From positions 1,351,380-1,415,379 of the forward strand of contig BQMF02000045.1 of assembly GCA_027922465.2 (NCBI GenBank): DNA of 64,000 nucleotides, given 5' to 3'. Below are positions 25,793 through 39,310 of this stretch, in pieces. The DNA is from Turritopsis dohrnii. Lineage: Eukaryota > Cnidaria > Hydrozoa > Anthoathecata > Oceaniidae. The position numbers and the translations under genes are program-made. How positions within the stretch are numbered: position 1 is the stretch's first letter; every line of letters starts with the position of its first letter. The notes under the pieces are model-generated. The model was not told the DNA's origin. It made no database searches and saw only the letters and a program-made list of their open reading frames with translations.

Positions 25793-25918
25793 TCCCAGTA
25801 GGGAAAAATTTGTTGTAAAATTACTGCGAGGGAGTGTATTTCTATAGAAATATATACATTATTTCAATAAAAATACTCTTCATCGTAGTGGGTTTTTTTA
25901 TGATTTTGCCCACTGGGA
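25793..25918 (-). mobile_element. MITE family A copy with matched termini
   Basis: The ends ATCCCAGTAGGG and CCCACTGGGAT are nearly perfect inverted repeats and help define the element border. Internal blocks are AGGGAGTGTATTTCTATAG and AATAAAAATACTCTTCATCG. It lies about 280 bp from the copy at 25396, same orientation. Confidence 0.85.
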
Positions 25919-26080
25919 TGATATCTGCTCTGACTTTTCTACAGAGGATATACAAATGAATTCTGGGATAAAGGAACTTACAAAAGAGAAGGAAGGGAGG
26001 AAGCAGCGAAGGATTACAAACAAAAACAGCAAAGATATTTACAATACTTCAATTGAATGCTGAAATTTAATCGGGATTAT

Positions 26081-26117
26081 TTTCGGATCCGCTTAACTTT
26101 TCGGATCCGCTTAACTT
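26081..26117. repeat. 18-bp tandem duplication
   Basis: TTTTCGGATCCGCTTAAC occurs twice head to tail. Confidence 0.8.
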
Positions 26118-26431
26118 TGTGTGTGAGATCATTTTCAAAAAAAATCCCTGTTCATTTTTTGTGCTACGTTTACGATGCAATGGTTGCTAATGTTTTGGTT
26201 TTCGTACTCAAGGCAATCTGTTGACTTTTATGGTGAGACCACGGGTGTTTGGTGCGTGTAAGGATTCGCTTGTAAGTACTTTATAAGGGGCATGCGCAAT
26301 AGGGGATTGAATGTAATAGGTTACCAATGACATCAAAGTATTCTATGAACATCAGATTACGAATGTAAGAGGCGAAATCTTGAAGAGGATATCATTTGAG
26401 GAAATATTTTGAAATCGCCCTTTTCCTTCGT

Positions 26432-26624
26432 ATTAAAGGTAATGAACTATCATACGGTCGAGGAAAAAAGTGTGGCGGCAGTTTTCTTGTGAGATAATTT
26501 TTTTGAGTGTTTTGTTGATAATAAACAGCTGTTCTCTTCTAGACCATTTCTCAATTGTTCTATTTCTACTGACATCAGCATAGTGCAACCCTCAGATCTA
26601 CATATAACAGTTCATTATCTTTAA
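26432..26624 (+). mobile_element. MITE family B copy, 193 bp
   Basis: Termini TTAAAGGTAATGAACTAT and AACAGTTCATTATCTTTAA are inverted repeats. It shares internal order with the 21302 copy but lacks about 35 bp near the middle. Confidence 0.85.
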
Positions 26625-29600
26625 GGCTAAGTGTAATCGATACTTAATAGAAATTGAATACACATGTCTTTGGATTAGACAGATTTGCGACAAAGAATGC
26701 TAATGATTTCAAAAATCTTCTTGATAAGTTCTCGCAATGTTTCTTAATCTCTGATATCCTTTTTTCATGATGATAAAAGCCATATTTGTTGACTTAAAAA
26801 AGATTTTAATGCTAGCCACTTGAGATGAGTATATAGAATCGACAGATGTATTACAATCGTGCAGGATGTATATGGGACTTTAGATTAAGCTGTTGTTTAG
26901 AGTGATAACATATAATAAGCGTTTGTCATCCACTATCAACGCCGACAAGATTTGACGTCAATAATGACGTTTGTTGTAAGTGATTTTTTGGGGATTCCTA
27001 CGGCATGTCATATAACTGACAGCTGCCCGCTATACTTCATCACAAGAAAATTCTAAACGCAAATGCATATCCGAAACTTTCTTTAAACAGTTTAAGTGTC
27101 TGTGGTGGAGTGGTGGATGCTCCCAGGGTAATATACTGGGGGCAATCGTCCGGAGTTAATTCTATCAAGGCGATGCATTTGGAGGATAATTGAAGTTTAT
27201 AAGAAGAAACTTTAGATAGTTATTTTTTCAAAATTGGAATTAGATGTATAAGCCTAATGTGAACCAGCCTTTAGATTTGTTGTCAAATGTTTCCTATTTC
27301 GACAGGGTGACAAAATGCTCTCTTACGCCTACCGCCTTAAAAACACTTTAATTTAACGCCCTTATTATCAGTTAAAAGATATTATTCGTCGAGTTGCTCC
27401 TCCTCTTTGAGATGATTGATACGATTGGTAGAATACATTAAAATACTATGTTATGTTGTACAATATGTCTTATGTTAAGCCTTATCTAATGTTTATCAAT
27501 AGACCTGTCATTAGTAATTTACAATACTTTTCTCTAACCAAACTGAGGGCTTTTATAAGTACAGGTTTGTTGACTTGGATAACACAAGCCAAATGTCCAT
27601 TTGTATTTGAAATAATGGATTTGGAATAAGATTTGAAGAAAATTTGTTTCACATTTAAAAATTTTTTAATGTTTTTGTTTTCATAGTGGTTTCACGTACC
27701 ATCTTAATCTCAGAGATTTAGATACAAGAGACGTTTATTTGTAATGTGAAATTGGTAATAATGGCTACAACAAGTTTCGATTTAACACTCAAGATCGTTA
27801 TAAAAAAAAAGAAGAACAATTTCGAATTTAAGTCAATGTATAATAATATATAGCTGTCCCTCCCCTCATATAATGTAACATATATTCTGTAACTTCAAAT
27901 GGATCACAGGCTAATATATCGAGGCTTAGGCGCGTGGGCTAATTAATTGATCTGTTAAGTGCAATATATAAAAAACAATTAATGGGTTAATTGCAATATA
28001 TTCAAGACAAACAATTGTCAAATAAATGATTAAAGACAATCGTTTGGGTAATTGTAATATTCAAAACAATTTATTGGTTAGGTGTGAAATAAGGCTAGTG
28101 TTAATCAGTTCACACTTTTCATAACTTTGCGCATGCTTATTGAAACTGAGAAATTGAGACACAGAAAATAATAGATTCGCGTGTTTGAATTTGCAACACA
28201 GAATAATACACACGTGGATGAACGATTAATTTCTGCTATAAAGATAAAAAAACAGGTCAAGGCAGTTGGGAGAGTACAGTTATAAATCTTAGTTGATATC
28301 GATAAAAGACTCGAGTGAGGCCGAAACAACATGTCCCTTGTATCAATGGAATATTAGGCGACCTAGTAAAACATTTAGTAATCGATTTCTTTTCATAATC
28401 AAAATCACAGTTAAGTATTTTAAGTGGGCAGGGAAAATATATCCATGTGTTCAAGCCATACTCCCAAAACTTGATTTTTAATGCTCAAAATTTGTAAAGG
28501 GGGAAAGTTTATAATGTCTGTTAATGTTAAAATAATGTCTAAATCGTTGTGAACCAAAAAGATGGGCTGCTTATGAAATAAAGTGTGTGATTTGTGGTTC
28601 AAATCCAAGAATTAAAGGAAAACGGGAAAGGCAAGATATGTGCCACGAATGAGTAAACATTAAAACTTCAGTTATTACCTATTTTATTTTCTAAAATAAA
28701 CATGATACGGAATTATGTCAGATTTTATCAGGCGTTTTACATTACGAACATGATACAGTATGACTCAGAAAAAAAACAGTAGAATTTTTATGCTGGAACT
28801 AAAATCATTAATCACAAAATATTAGTCATAAAAGACGGAACTTTGAGATGACGAATTATTCGTTAGATGGAATAAATTTATTTTTGAATACTTTTTCTTC
28901 ATTATAATTCATGAATACATTTTCAATTTCTTTCATTGTTTGGTAGAAACCATATATATCTACAATGAAAAAACGTCTCAGTTGGAAATCGACCAGCAAC
29001 GAGAACGTGATATTTCTAGAATCAGTTTGAGAATATGATTGGTTGAAATATTACTAAGTTCTTTTAAAACGTTCGAATATAAAATTGTTATTTCATAATT
29101 CGAATGATTATAGTTTTGGACTCTGTTATGAAATTCTACAGTGAAGTACGAGTTGTATATCAAAATCAAATTAATCAGTGGTTATTATAAGTTCAGTGGA
29201 GATATATAAAGCCATATGAATAATTAAAAATCCTTAAAAATGTAGGTATAATGAAGTGTCAAATAAATTCCGCTGATAAAAGAAGAAGTGTGTTATAAAT
29301 AAATGATAAACTGGACATTTTCGATCGTATAAATTAAATTTAAGATGTATAAGGACATATTCAATGTATTCGTAGTGTTGTTCTTTGCACGGGAAGTGTA
29401 AAAGTATTACTGCACTAAATTAAACATGGATTTGAGTTCATCACTTTTAATAACATTCGCATTATGTTTTCGTTACAAGAAATCCATGAAATGTTTTATC
29501 CCTTCTTCTTTAGTCGAAATTTTCGATGATGTTTACAAAAACTTGATGAAATAAGATACTCGCTACTTATTTTGAGTCATCAAGTCCGATCAAGTTTCAA

Positions 29601-30112
29601 TGACTTTTTTATGCCTTTCAATTTAAACATCTTTGTAGCTTGGGACTACACCAACCATATTGGTAAAATTGTTTTTAATAAACAAATATATAAGGAATTT
29701 AGTTGGTAACTTTGCACCATATGAACTATAGACCTAAGGTTATAATGGCTTATGTGACATTTTTAGGCAACAGCCAAGATTCCACGATATTAATCACTAA
29801 GGAAATTGAAGTTGGTTTTATGTCGATTTTTTTAAGTTAACATCGTGCTGTAAAACTTCTGTTCTTTCCATGTGTGGTTTGTAGCTTTCTGTTTGCATTC
29901 CCATCTTTAAAAGAAAAACTCTTAATACAAACATAAAGATAAGAAATAAATTTAACTTAACTTGAAAAGTTTCTGTGCACACTTCACATGTTTAACTATC
30001 GTTGCTTTTAAATGTAACATTCTGTTGACTTTATAACATGAAAAGAATCGTTTGCTTTAACCATTTGTTATTTAATCCAAACATGAAAAAAGTGTTTGCT
30101 CATTTACTCAGT

Positions 30113-30136
30113 GCAGTCAGTCAGTCAGTCAGTCAT
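30113..30136. repeat. CAGT microsatellite
   Basis: About five tandem CAGT/AGTC units in an otherwise AT-rich context. Confidence 0.8.
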
Positions 30137-30221
30137 AGAAATATGTAAAAGAAAAAAATATTAGCACATATACAAAATGAAAAGACCGAAGAAATTGACT
30201 ATCGTTGAGGATATTGTCAAC

Positions 30222-30370
30222 ATACAATAGAACTTATGTAATTCGAATTTTGATAATTCGAAAAATCGTGTTAATCGAAAAATATCTACGCTCCATCACC
30301 TTTCATTTAAAAACTCCTTGCAAGTTAAATGAACTTCCTTACAATACGGATTTCGTGAGTTCTACTGTAT
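30222..30370. mobile_element. pogo/Tigger-like MITE
   Basis: Left end ATACAATAGAACTTATGTAA and right end CGTGAGTTCTACTGTAT are imperfect inverted repeats. AATTCGAA words flank both arms. TA-type flanks and the CAG...CTG ends fit pogo-like elements, by inference. A further AATTCGAATTTATAGAGTTC scrap lies near 30700-30722. Confidence 0.6.
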
Positions 30371-32132
30371 TAAAAACACAATCAAACAAAAGATACATGA
30401 AGTATTTGTAACTGGTATATCGATTACAGTGGAAGTACATTGAGAAAAGCGTTGAACTTTTTTGATAACTTGCTTACTATATGAGTACCTTGCATCATTA
30501 AATAACACCAAAGAACATCTGTCTTGCAATTTACTAGTGGGGTATAATTTCGTGAAGTAGAAGAAATTGCTTATATGGAAATATTCTCAAGTACACTTAC
30601 TTTGAATTCGTGTTTACCAACGATTTATTCGAATTTCTTTTATGATTATAGATGAACCCAAGAGATTTTTGGTGTAACATGATTTTTCGAATTAGAGAAG
30701 TTCGAATTTATAGAGTTCTACTGTTTTGACAAAATAAGTCATAGAATTTAATTTGTGAATTGATGGCTTGAGACCATAAACCGGTTTAGGGCAATCACTA
30801 GCTATATGACAAAATGACAAAAATAGGGACAGTAAAAGTTTGGTAGTTTACACAGATCACCAAAGGAAAACTTCTAAAGATGGAGAATTTATTTTTTATG
30901 TGTCGGCTGCTTTTCTGTGGTAATGGAAGTGAGTACACACGTCATGAAGTCTACAACACTGTATGATGAAATGAGTTCAAAGTCATTTCAGTTTAGTATT
31001 TACTTTTGCGGCATTAGTCTAAAATATGTGACATGTCTATTTCGTTGGTTGCTATTTTTTCTTCCGTTATGATTCATATTGCAATAACAGCTTCTAAATT
31101 AAAAATTGTCAAATTTTGCGAAATTTCCTGTAATAATCAATGTATCCAAACGATTTGCATAACAATCACATCTCCAATCAGTTACAACACATCCCCCATA
31201 ACCTAAACTTTTGAAATATCCCCAAAGCTTCACAAATAGCCGGCACTATTGATACAGCTTGTTCGACATAGTAACCGACATTTGACGTAGTTGATAACTC
31301 AATTTATCGTTTTGAAAATTTCATCGTGGCTTAATGGCCTATTGTTCTTTATAGAAAAAGGGACAGTCATACAAAACCCACATGTGTTTCTTTGACGTCA
31401 TGGTAACTGTACTGTCTATCCATTTTATGTGTTGATTTTTTGTTTACTAAATGTAAATAACTCCCAGCTGTTTTGAGAGTATTTCGAAATATTTAAAGGG
31501 AGACCAAACCTTTCTAGATGTTATAACGATATGATAAAGATAACCTTCACATTTGCTTTTGGGTTATCAAGCTTTCCTTTAATCTCCAAATCTAAAACCT
31601 CTGTATCGAATTAATTATGAATTCTTATTGGCTAGAACTAAAATAATGTGGAAAATAATAGAAAATAGAACGAGAACAATAGCAATGAAATTGATTGCCA
31701 CAAACTCGCGTGCGGGCTACAAATGAACGTTGATCTATTTCACGCCTAGTTCGTTTGCTCATTGTAAACCATTGTGTGCATTCATTTATTTCAGGTGAAA
31801 TGAACTTACTTAGACAACGTTGCTGGATGAAAAAAAACACAACAACGACGAAATAACAAAGGAAACAATAAGAACAAAAGAAATATTTAATGAAGAAGAA
31901 AAAGAAAAGCACGGATAGAAAAAAAGACATAATTTTCTTCTTTCTTCTCTATTCATATTTAATATCAATTTATATCTGATGGAATTTTCAGTTATGAATT
32001 AGTAACGACACAGTCCAGTCCATCACCAAAAAATAAATAAATAAATTCAGACTTGCGATATAGTTTGTTGCATCAAGAAAGGAAAGACAGATTTTGGAAA
32101 GCACAACGTTGGAAAACGCAACATTTGGAAGC

Positions 32133-35100
32133 ATGCCAATGAATGGATGTATGGACGCATATTTTGTGGTGACGTTGATTCTGTATTTCGCTCAACGCAA
32201 CACGGTTCATTGTGAAGCTGATGAAGTAACTTTGGATGGATCGCAGTACATTTATTCCTCAATGGTGGCAACGCCATTAAACTTTGACCGAAGCAGTTTA
32301 CAAATGGTTATTCGAACGTCGCTCTCCACCTGTGTGTTATTTTTCGCAAGCGGTATGAACGGGGATTACTTAGGCTTGGAGCTATATCGTGGAAAATTAA
32401 GGTATGTGGAGGAGTTATCACGTTTTAAGATTTCCATTTTTTTCATCTTATTTGTCGTCTCGTTTTTTTATCGTATTTTTTTTTATCGTAACTTATCGTT
32501 TTGGAAATAAAATAAAAGCGATGGAGGGCAATGGAGTGTTTTGTTATCAAGTGTTTTTATTGTGCGTGTTTACAAAAATATCAGACAATTCTCATCCCAT
32601 TATTCAGCACTGTAAGATTCGCTGTTGTATTTTAACAGATTTTAATCGGAGTTTTATATTATCATTGCAGACAAAGCTTGCTTACGTGCGTTAGGCATGG
32701 TAGCAACCTGGCCCTTTTTTTGTTTTTCACTATTTCATCATTTGACGTCGAGAAAAATCGAAAAATGTTGTGACATTTAGATTTTGGTCTAAACAGCGGA
32801 ATCTTGTCAAACCCATCATAGTCGCCATTGGATTTTTTAGGCTTTTTATTTATGAAACAAAAGTAAAACTATGACTGCCAATAAAACCTTCAAAATACAG
32901 TTTAACTCATGTAATTCGAATCTCCACGGGGATTCAAAATTTGTTCGAATTACTCGAGTTTCTTGCAAGGGTAAACTTGGACGGGACCGAAGACTTTGTT
33001 CGATTTACATGATTATTCGAATTACAGGAGTTCGAATTACATGAGTTAATCTGTATCTTTTTACAAAACACTGTGGAGAGGTTTAGCTGATTACAACATT
33101 CTTCCACAGAAAAAAATCCTCGCTATGGCCGACTCGTGTCATTCATGCTCATATATTAGACTTACTTCCATTTCGGATGATTGTTCTTAAGAGTCACGCA
33201 CTCAAGCCATTTGTTTCATTCTGATTAGAGGAAAGCGAGACAAGTGTCTCTAGGTGCGAGGTTGGTGTATTAGGTGACTATAGGTAGCCATGCGATGTTT
33301 TAAGGTAGTTACCAGCAACTTACGAACAGGACTTTAAAAAAGAAACAATCTTGTCTGTAATACCAGTTATCCTGTTCCCTTGCCGACCGCAAATCTTAGA
33401 GATTGACTAACTGCGATATTGTTGATAGAAGTAAGGGAAAACAGATGATAGGGAAGAAAATAGCATCTTATGAAGAAATTGAAAATAAAACAATCGTTTA
33501 AAAGATATTTATGACTGATAACAATATCAGTGTAGAGAAGATTCAAGAAAATAGAAAAACAACGATATAATTTCTTTCAATTATTGTTTTTGTTATTATT
33601 AACCCCTGGCAGGTGCCTGACTGGTTTCTTTTCATTTCACTTCATTTTTCTGTATTTTCTTCTTCGTTTTTTGTTATTGCTTTTTCTTTATATATAATAT
33701 GAGTATATTTCTCAATAAGATTATATATCTATTAAAAAACTCCTTTTTTAGCTGTCCTTTTACTTGCTTTGTGTTTTTGAATGTCTTCATACATATTCTT
33801 CTTTTTAATTTCATTTCATTAATAATATTTTTTTCTTCTTTAGTGTCCCGTAAAATAACTTTTTATTTTGTATCGATGTAAAATGAAGCATGGAATGCTG
33901 TTCAAAATATTGCATTCAACAGAGATCTAGATACAAAAGTTTTGATATAAAGTCTTTTTTTGGACATAACTCAGTTTATTTATTATTTGTTTCTTCGAAC
34001 CAAAAAATATTTCTTGATAAATATACAGAACATTTTTTTAAGATAAAAAATACTCTTTTTTTTCTTTTTAATTTTACAGATCCAAAACTGAAAAAAACTT
34101 TAAGGAAAGAACTTCCATTTTTCCGTTGAAACACCTATCAAAATGACGCCCTCTTTGAAGCTGACGCCCTCTTTGACGCTAAGCTGGCGAATAATAAAAT
34201 AACGTCAACTTTTTGTATTGTTCAGGTTTGTTGCCAACAGTGGCGGTGTAAAGGAAACACGAAAACCTTCTATTGAAATTATTCACGGGGATAATTTAGC
34301 AGATGGGGAACCGCACCAAGTTGTAGTCGAGATTGGCGAAACAACCAAACTATACGAGTATTCACAACATGGCAAATCAAACGAGAGCCGAGCCCAATCA
34401 CATGAAAAGGACCTAATGTACACGCTGGACGAGCACGTATATTACATGGGTATGCCGTCATCAGATAAAATCGATGCTAATGGTATATTGTACGCAAATA
34501 GAAGCTACGAGGGCTGCCTTAACTTTGTGGAGTTCCACGAGAACAAATATGGTGTCAAAGCCATGGTGAAAGGCAAACCAGGATTTCGGTTTTATGGACA
34601 CGTCTCACCAGGTTGTCAATTAAAGCAGCCCTTTTATCTGAAATCGTTTTCCAAACCGACAGACGCATTACCAGTCTTCTCCCACTACAACGTCAAGTCA
34701 TTTTTTGTCGAATTTTACTATCGGACATTCCAACAAGACGGAGTTTTGTTTTCCAGCAACGACACGTCGAGGCATGAATCTAGCGTGTTACTCGATATTA
34801 AAGAGAATCGGTTACGGCTTAATGTTACCATGTCCAAAAGCGACAAAACGCAATTAACTTATTACGACAGTCATGCGGATGACGGAACGTGGCGCAAAAT
34901 TACCGTCAACATCACAGCGACGTCAGTTCTTTTATCCGTCGACAAACAAAACATTCGTCAGGTATTTAACGACACGCACGAACTTGACTTTCCAAACAAA
35001 CTGACTTTCGGGAAATCATATGATTCCAAAACCGGCTTTATCGGCTGCATGAAAAACATTCGCATCGGTAAAGATAAAACAAATATCGGTAAAATCCTTG

Positions 35101-36917
35101 TGGTGTCACATGACCAGAAATATGAGGAGAAGATGTGCAGAATGAAAGATCTCTGTTTTCCGAAGCGACCGTGTAAGAACGCCGGACGGTGCATACAAAC
35201 CAAATCGAAAGCAGTTTGTAATTGTAGAAATACGGGTTTCACTGGAGCTACGTGCACAACAGAAGATGTTTCTCATCTTAAAAGGACATGCGGTGAATAT
35301 CACGCGGCTGGCTTCAAAGAGACCGGTATTTATACGATAAAGCCTGGTGCATCCAGACCGTTTAAAGTAAAATGCGACATGGAAAACAAGGACGGACCAA
35401 CGACTATTGTTCGGACAAATAACCGAGACCAAATATATGTTCTGAATGGTAAAGACAAAGATGACGAATATTATTATCACCACATCACATACAAAGCAAA
35501 TAAGCGCCAGCTAAGCGACTTGGCCGACGCCAGCAAATTCTGTCGTCAACATTTCCGATATGACTGCTACCAGTCAACCTTGCTAAACTCTGGAGTCCAG
35601 TCTTCCGAACTAGGTATTCGATGGTACTCAAGACGGGGGTTAGTTCGGAATTTTTGGTCTGGTGACGGTAAAAGATATCAAGGGTGTTCCTGTTCGGAAA
35701 AGGGTCAGTGTGATAAACCCCAATTGCGGTGTAATTGCGACGCAAACGACCAAAAAATGAGACGAGACGAAGGATATATATCAAGCCGAAAAGATTTACC
35801 AATATCGAAAGCACGCGTGAGCATCAAACTAACCAATCAGAGGTCGATGTTTACCGTCGGCGATTTCGAATGTATGGATACGATTCCCGGCAATCCGAAC
35901 AAACCAACAGCAGTTTCACCGACAAGAGAAACGAACGATGTTTCAAACCATGGTATTTATGACATAGGAACCAACAATAAAACAAACCCTGATACGAACC
36001 TCTCGAAAACAACTCGTGGCCTCATCTTGATCGATAGCAAGTTGCTGTACATCATCATCGTGGGCGTGGTCATACTGATCATACTTTTCATGATGATCTT
36101 GATATTCAAACGACGCATATTTTGTTGCTATCGAGAGTTTAAAGCAAAACCACAGATCGTTGAATACAAAGACGACATGAATCGCAATAATAACAAGGAT
36201 AGCGATGCCGTGGATCACGAGACGTCACTTAATGTCGACAGTTTGCTCATACCGATGGTACATCCGATGACGACGACGTATCCAGCGTCGTGTTCCGACA
36301 GTTCCGTCAGTACGATCGATCCAGGTCGTTATTATCAGGAACCTGAGCCAGACACTTACAGCATTCAAAGTAACAAGTCGAACGTATCGATACCCAAGAA
36401 AAGTATTTTAAAAATCAAAAAAGATTCCATTCCTCCACCACCTCCACCACGCAAAGGGGAAGACTCTCAGAAGGCCAAAGAACAGCTAGCTATCTTTAGA
36501 GAGAACTATAATAGATCCACTGAACCAGAACTTCATCGTGAACTCGATGCACCAGAAACGATAACTACTATGTCGCCATTAAAACAGAAAGTACTAGAGT
36601 TAAGTACAAACATCAATCAGAAAGCATTGAATAGTGAAATTTATTTTTATCAAGACTCCAACTCGTCAATGCACTCGTCTTCCTGCACTTCGAGTAAAGA
36701 AAGCGAGTTAAATTCAGATGTAGAAATGAACGGAGTTCTACCGACCAATTCCGAACTTGAACCTTTAACGAAATGTTATCGTAGTAAAAGTGTTCGGTTT
36801 AGCGACGAAGACAGTTCGTCGCTACGAAGGACTAGCTTTCCCGACGAATGCGAGAGGCGAAGTACGTACGACACTACAGACTTTCTGTTTTCGGACGAAC
36901 AGAAAACACTTGTGTAA
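32133..36917 (+). CDS. Contactin-associated protein / neurexin IV-like receptor
   Basis: Caspr/neurexin IV proteins are single-pass surface adhesion molecules of septate junctions and neurons. Two exons, 32133-32401 and 34226-36917, join through GTATGT...TTCAG in phase 2, giving 986 residues. Order: hydrophobic signal (about 9-20); laminin G domain 1 (about 28-220, ending YEGCLNFVEF...GC); laminin G domain 2 (about 238-395); EGF-like module (about 400-433, CKNAGRC...CNC); a fibrinogen-C-like region (about 445-640) containing NFWSGDGKRYQGCSC and CNCDAND, the Caspr signature; one membrane segment (about 696-718); and a 268-residue cytoplasmic tail with KRRIFCCYREFK at the membrane, a six-proline run and the C-terminus KTLV, a class I PDZ-ligand form. 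Vertebrate Casprs have a discoidin domain, four LamG and two EGF modules, so this is a reduced form. Assigning it as an ortholog of a particular Caspr is not possible. Confidence 0.88.
32896..33055. mobile_element. pogo/Tigger-like MITE in receptor intron
   Basis: The ends TACAGTTTAACTCATGTAAT and ATTACATGAGTTAATCTGTA are inverted repeats of about 28 bp, bounded by TA. AATTCGAA words sit just inside each end. It lies in the single intron of the Caspr-like gene. Confidence 0.8.
34140..34185. repeat. TGACGCCCTCTTTGA direct repeat
   Basis: Two adjacent copies of TGACGCCCTCTTTGA, about 40 bases upstream of the exon 2 acceptor of the Caspr-like gene. The word resembles the arms of the 5210-5700 element. 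Confidence 0.6.
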
Positions 36918-39310
36918 AATTTCTTAAATTATTATCGAATCTTCATAGTGTAAAAACAGGATTATATACAGGCCGTTTTACATTGTCCCAAAATACATTA
37001 TTTGTGGAGTTTACGCATAAGCTGTTTTCTGTGAAATCTAACAATAAAGCGAGAAGAAAAATGGAAGCTTTGTGTGTGTGGAAAGAAAATTCTACATTGG
37101 CTCAAATTATTCAGTAAACTAATCGCTTATCCGCAGGAGAGTGATCTCCTCATCTGGTCTTTTTTATCAATTTTTTCATTAGTACTATATCCCAAGTTAT
37201 CTACTTTTGAAATTAAAAAAAAAAATATCCGGAATGAAACGTGTACGAAATAAGGAGGACAGCTGAGGCGGCCTTGTTTGAGATGTGTGGGCAATGTATC
37301 GGTTGACACAGAAACGTATTATTTAATACTACTTTGAAAACTGGTTTAGCTGTATTTTAAAATGTGAATAAATCTTATCCTTTATTTATTATATGGAATG
37401 AAGACAAAATAGAAATCGAGTTATCAAAAACTTTTCGATTCCTTAGTATCTTAAAGTACGGGTTACATTGTATTCTTCTTAACTACCATTCCAACTGTTC
37501 GTAAGGTACAGTTTACATTACATTCAATTTCAGTCACAAGAATTAATGCTGATGTTATGGATTGGAACAACGATTATTTGTCTGTTTGATACTATCAAAA
37601 TAGGAAGTCTTATAATAAACGAGGCCATCAAAACTCGATCATCTACAAAAGAATTTCAAAGGTTTACATAAAAGTTTTGACCTGGAATCGAGTTGGAGGG
37701 TATTGTTAAATTTAGCTCAAGCTTCAAGTCGTTGTTATCTCGAGGCTCATATTATTAGTCTGGGAAAAGGAGAAAGAAAGAAATGAGGCTGGATGAAATG
37801 AATCACTTGTTTTTCAAACATAAAATCTAAAAATCTAAATTCGGAAAATATATCAATTAATTAGTTAATAAATAAATAAATAAATACACGATCAATCATT
37901 TTATCCTCTTGAATAAATATAATCTCGACGATTCTCAGCAGTCATGGACACGGACTCAAAGAAACAAATATTGAAATAACAACTTGGGAAGGCGAGTTTA
38001 TAAACAACATTGTGTTGTTCTTTCAAACAATATTGCAAGAGCTTTCACCAAAAAGTTTGAACGTCCAAACATTTTTTAGAAGACTCACACAATCACTGGT
38101 GTTGAAGGTTTGGGGAGCAGGTTGGTTGAATTAAAAGTCACATGTCGAATAAACAAGATCTGGTCAACCTCGAACCCAGGATTCCTAAAAGAACATGACG
38201 ATCTGACATGAAAAATACAAATTAAAGCCAAGGTCACGTGATTAGTGTCCAGCCTCTTTAAGAAGAAAGTGAATGAAAGACACGAGCAGAGAAAAGTCAA
38301 GCATTTTATAAACTATGATGCAATTTAAGGTGTGAGTAAGGGAAAAAAACGTGTTTTTGTTTTTTAATTAATTCCTTTGACAGGAATATGTTTATATCAA
38401 GTATGATACATTTTTGGAAAGCTTATTTACATCTCTAAAAGCCCATGTTAAAAATTTTAAGGTAAACTAAAAATGTAAGATTTTAGAACGAGTCAAAGAA
38501 AATGAACCTTGTTGTAAAAACGTAGCTCCATTTACAAAACGAGTTAAGTTTAACTTATGTTTTTTACACTTTTGTAATCACAAGAGATAGAGTAAAAAAC
38601 GGTTTTTTCTTTTTTTACTCAAACAAATTATTTTCAGAGTTATTTTCAATTTCTCAAAAGTATCGTTTTCTGTTTTCATTTTTTTTGCTTTCAAGACTAT
38701 AACTCATATTCTGTTCAAATTAAAAAGATAAAAAAAAAACCGTTTTTAGATCTACCCTTCAGCTTTTCAGTAAGCCAAGTCTCACTGTCAGAGCTTTTTT
38801 AGTTTTGTAAATGAAGCATCAAACGTTAGTGGCTCTGACACGAAAAGTGAACACTGAAAAAAACAGCTTTAAAGATTTTTCTTTATTGCGTGAACTAATT
38901 AATTATTTATGAAACGGAATTTTGAAACAAAAGGATCAATACGCAACATGATCAATATGTTTTATTTTTTCATGGTCTTTAATGTACACAAATTAGCCGC
39001 TAATACAACGGTTTTGGAAAATAAACGGACTTCCCATCCACTTCCTGAAAAAATAGTTTCACCATTGGAAAATTCAGAGTTCCTTTCATCCTGATGTGCA
39101 AAAAAACTTTTTTTCAAAAAAGTCAATGATTTTTCCCTTACTCACACCTTAAAACATTAATTTTAGTATATACTTTTTGGTTAAGTTAAAACACGCTGTC
39201 TAAACAAGATAGGAAAAGAATCGGTTTTCTTAAATGTTGACTTAAGCTGAACTTAATCGAAATAAAGAATTTAAAACATTCTAGTGGAAAACGACGTTTC
39301 AAAACATTGG
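36918..39310. other. Convergent intergenic region between the Caspr-like gene and KCC
   Basis: The two genes converge here, so this region should hold both 3' UTRs. AATAAA at 37043-37048 is a plausible poly(A) signal for the receptor, 126 bases past its stop. On the minus strand the nearest AATAAA for KCC is at about 38961-38966. I found no third gene and no complete repeat element. Confidence 0.5.
37043..37048 (+). promoter_or_regulatory. Candidate poly(A) signal of the Caspr-like gene
   Basis: AATAAA 126 bases after the stop codon at 36917. Position and hexamer fit; a second AATAAA occurs near 37365. Confidence 0.45.

Larger units (their letters stand above)
14558..32132. other. 17.5-kb gene-poor, MITE-rich stretch
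   Basis: I found no exon that I can support by homology, splice signals and open frame together; open frames are short and AT-driven. The interval carries inverted-repeat elements (listed separately), a CAGT microsatellite, two short tandem duplications and many A/T homopolymers. Small non-coding RNA genes or isolated exons of unfamiliar proteins could be present and missed. Confidence 0.5.

Noticed and set aside
33699..34129. Phe/Ile-rich open frames in the receptor intron
   Set aside because: They come from T-rich DNA, have no start context or conservation signal, and end before the true acceptor.
34958..36218. Several minus-strand open frames across the Caspr-like exon
   Set aside because: They are shadows of a long, homology-supported plus-strand exon.
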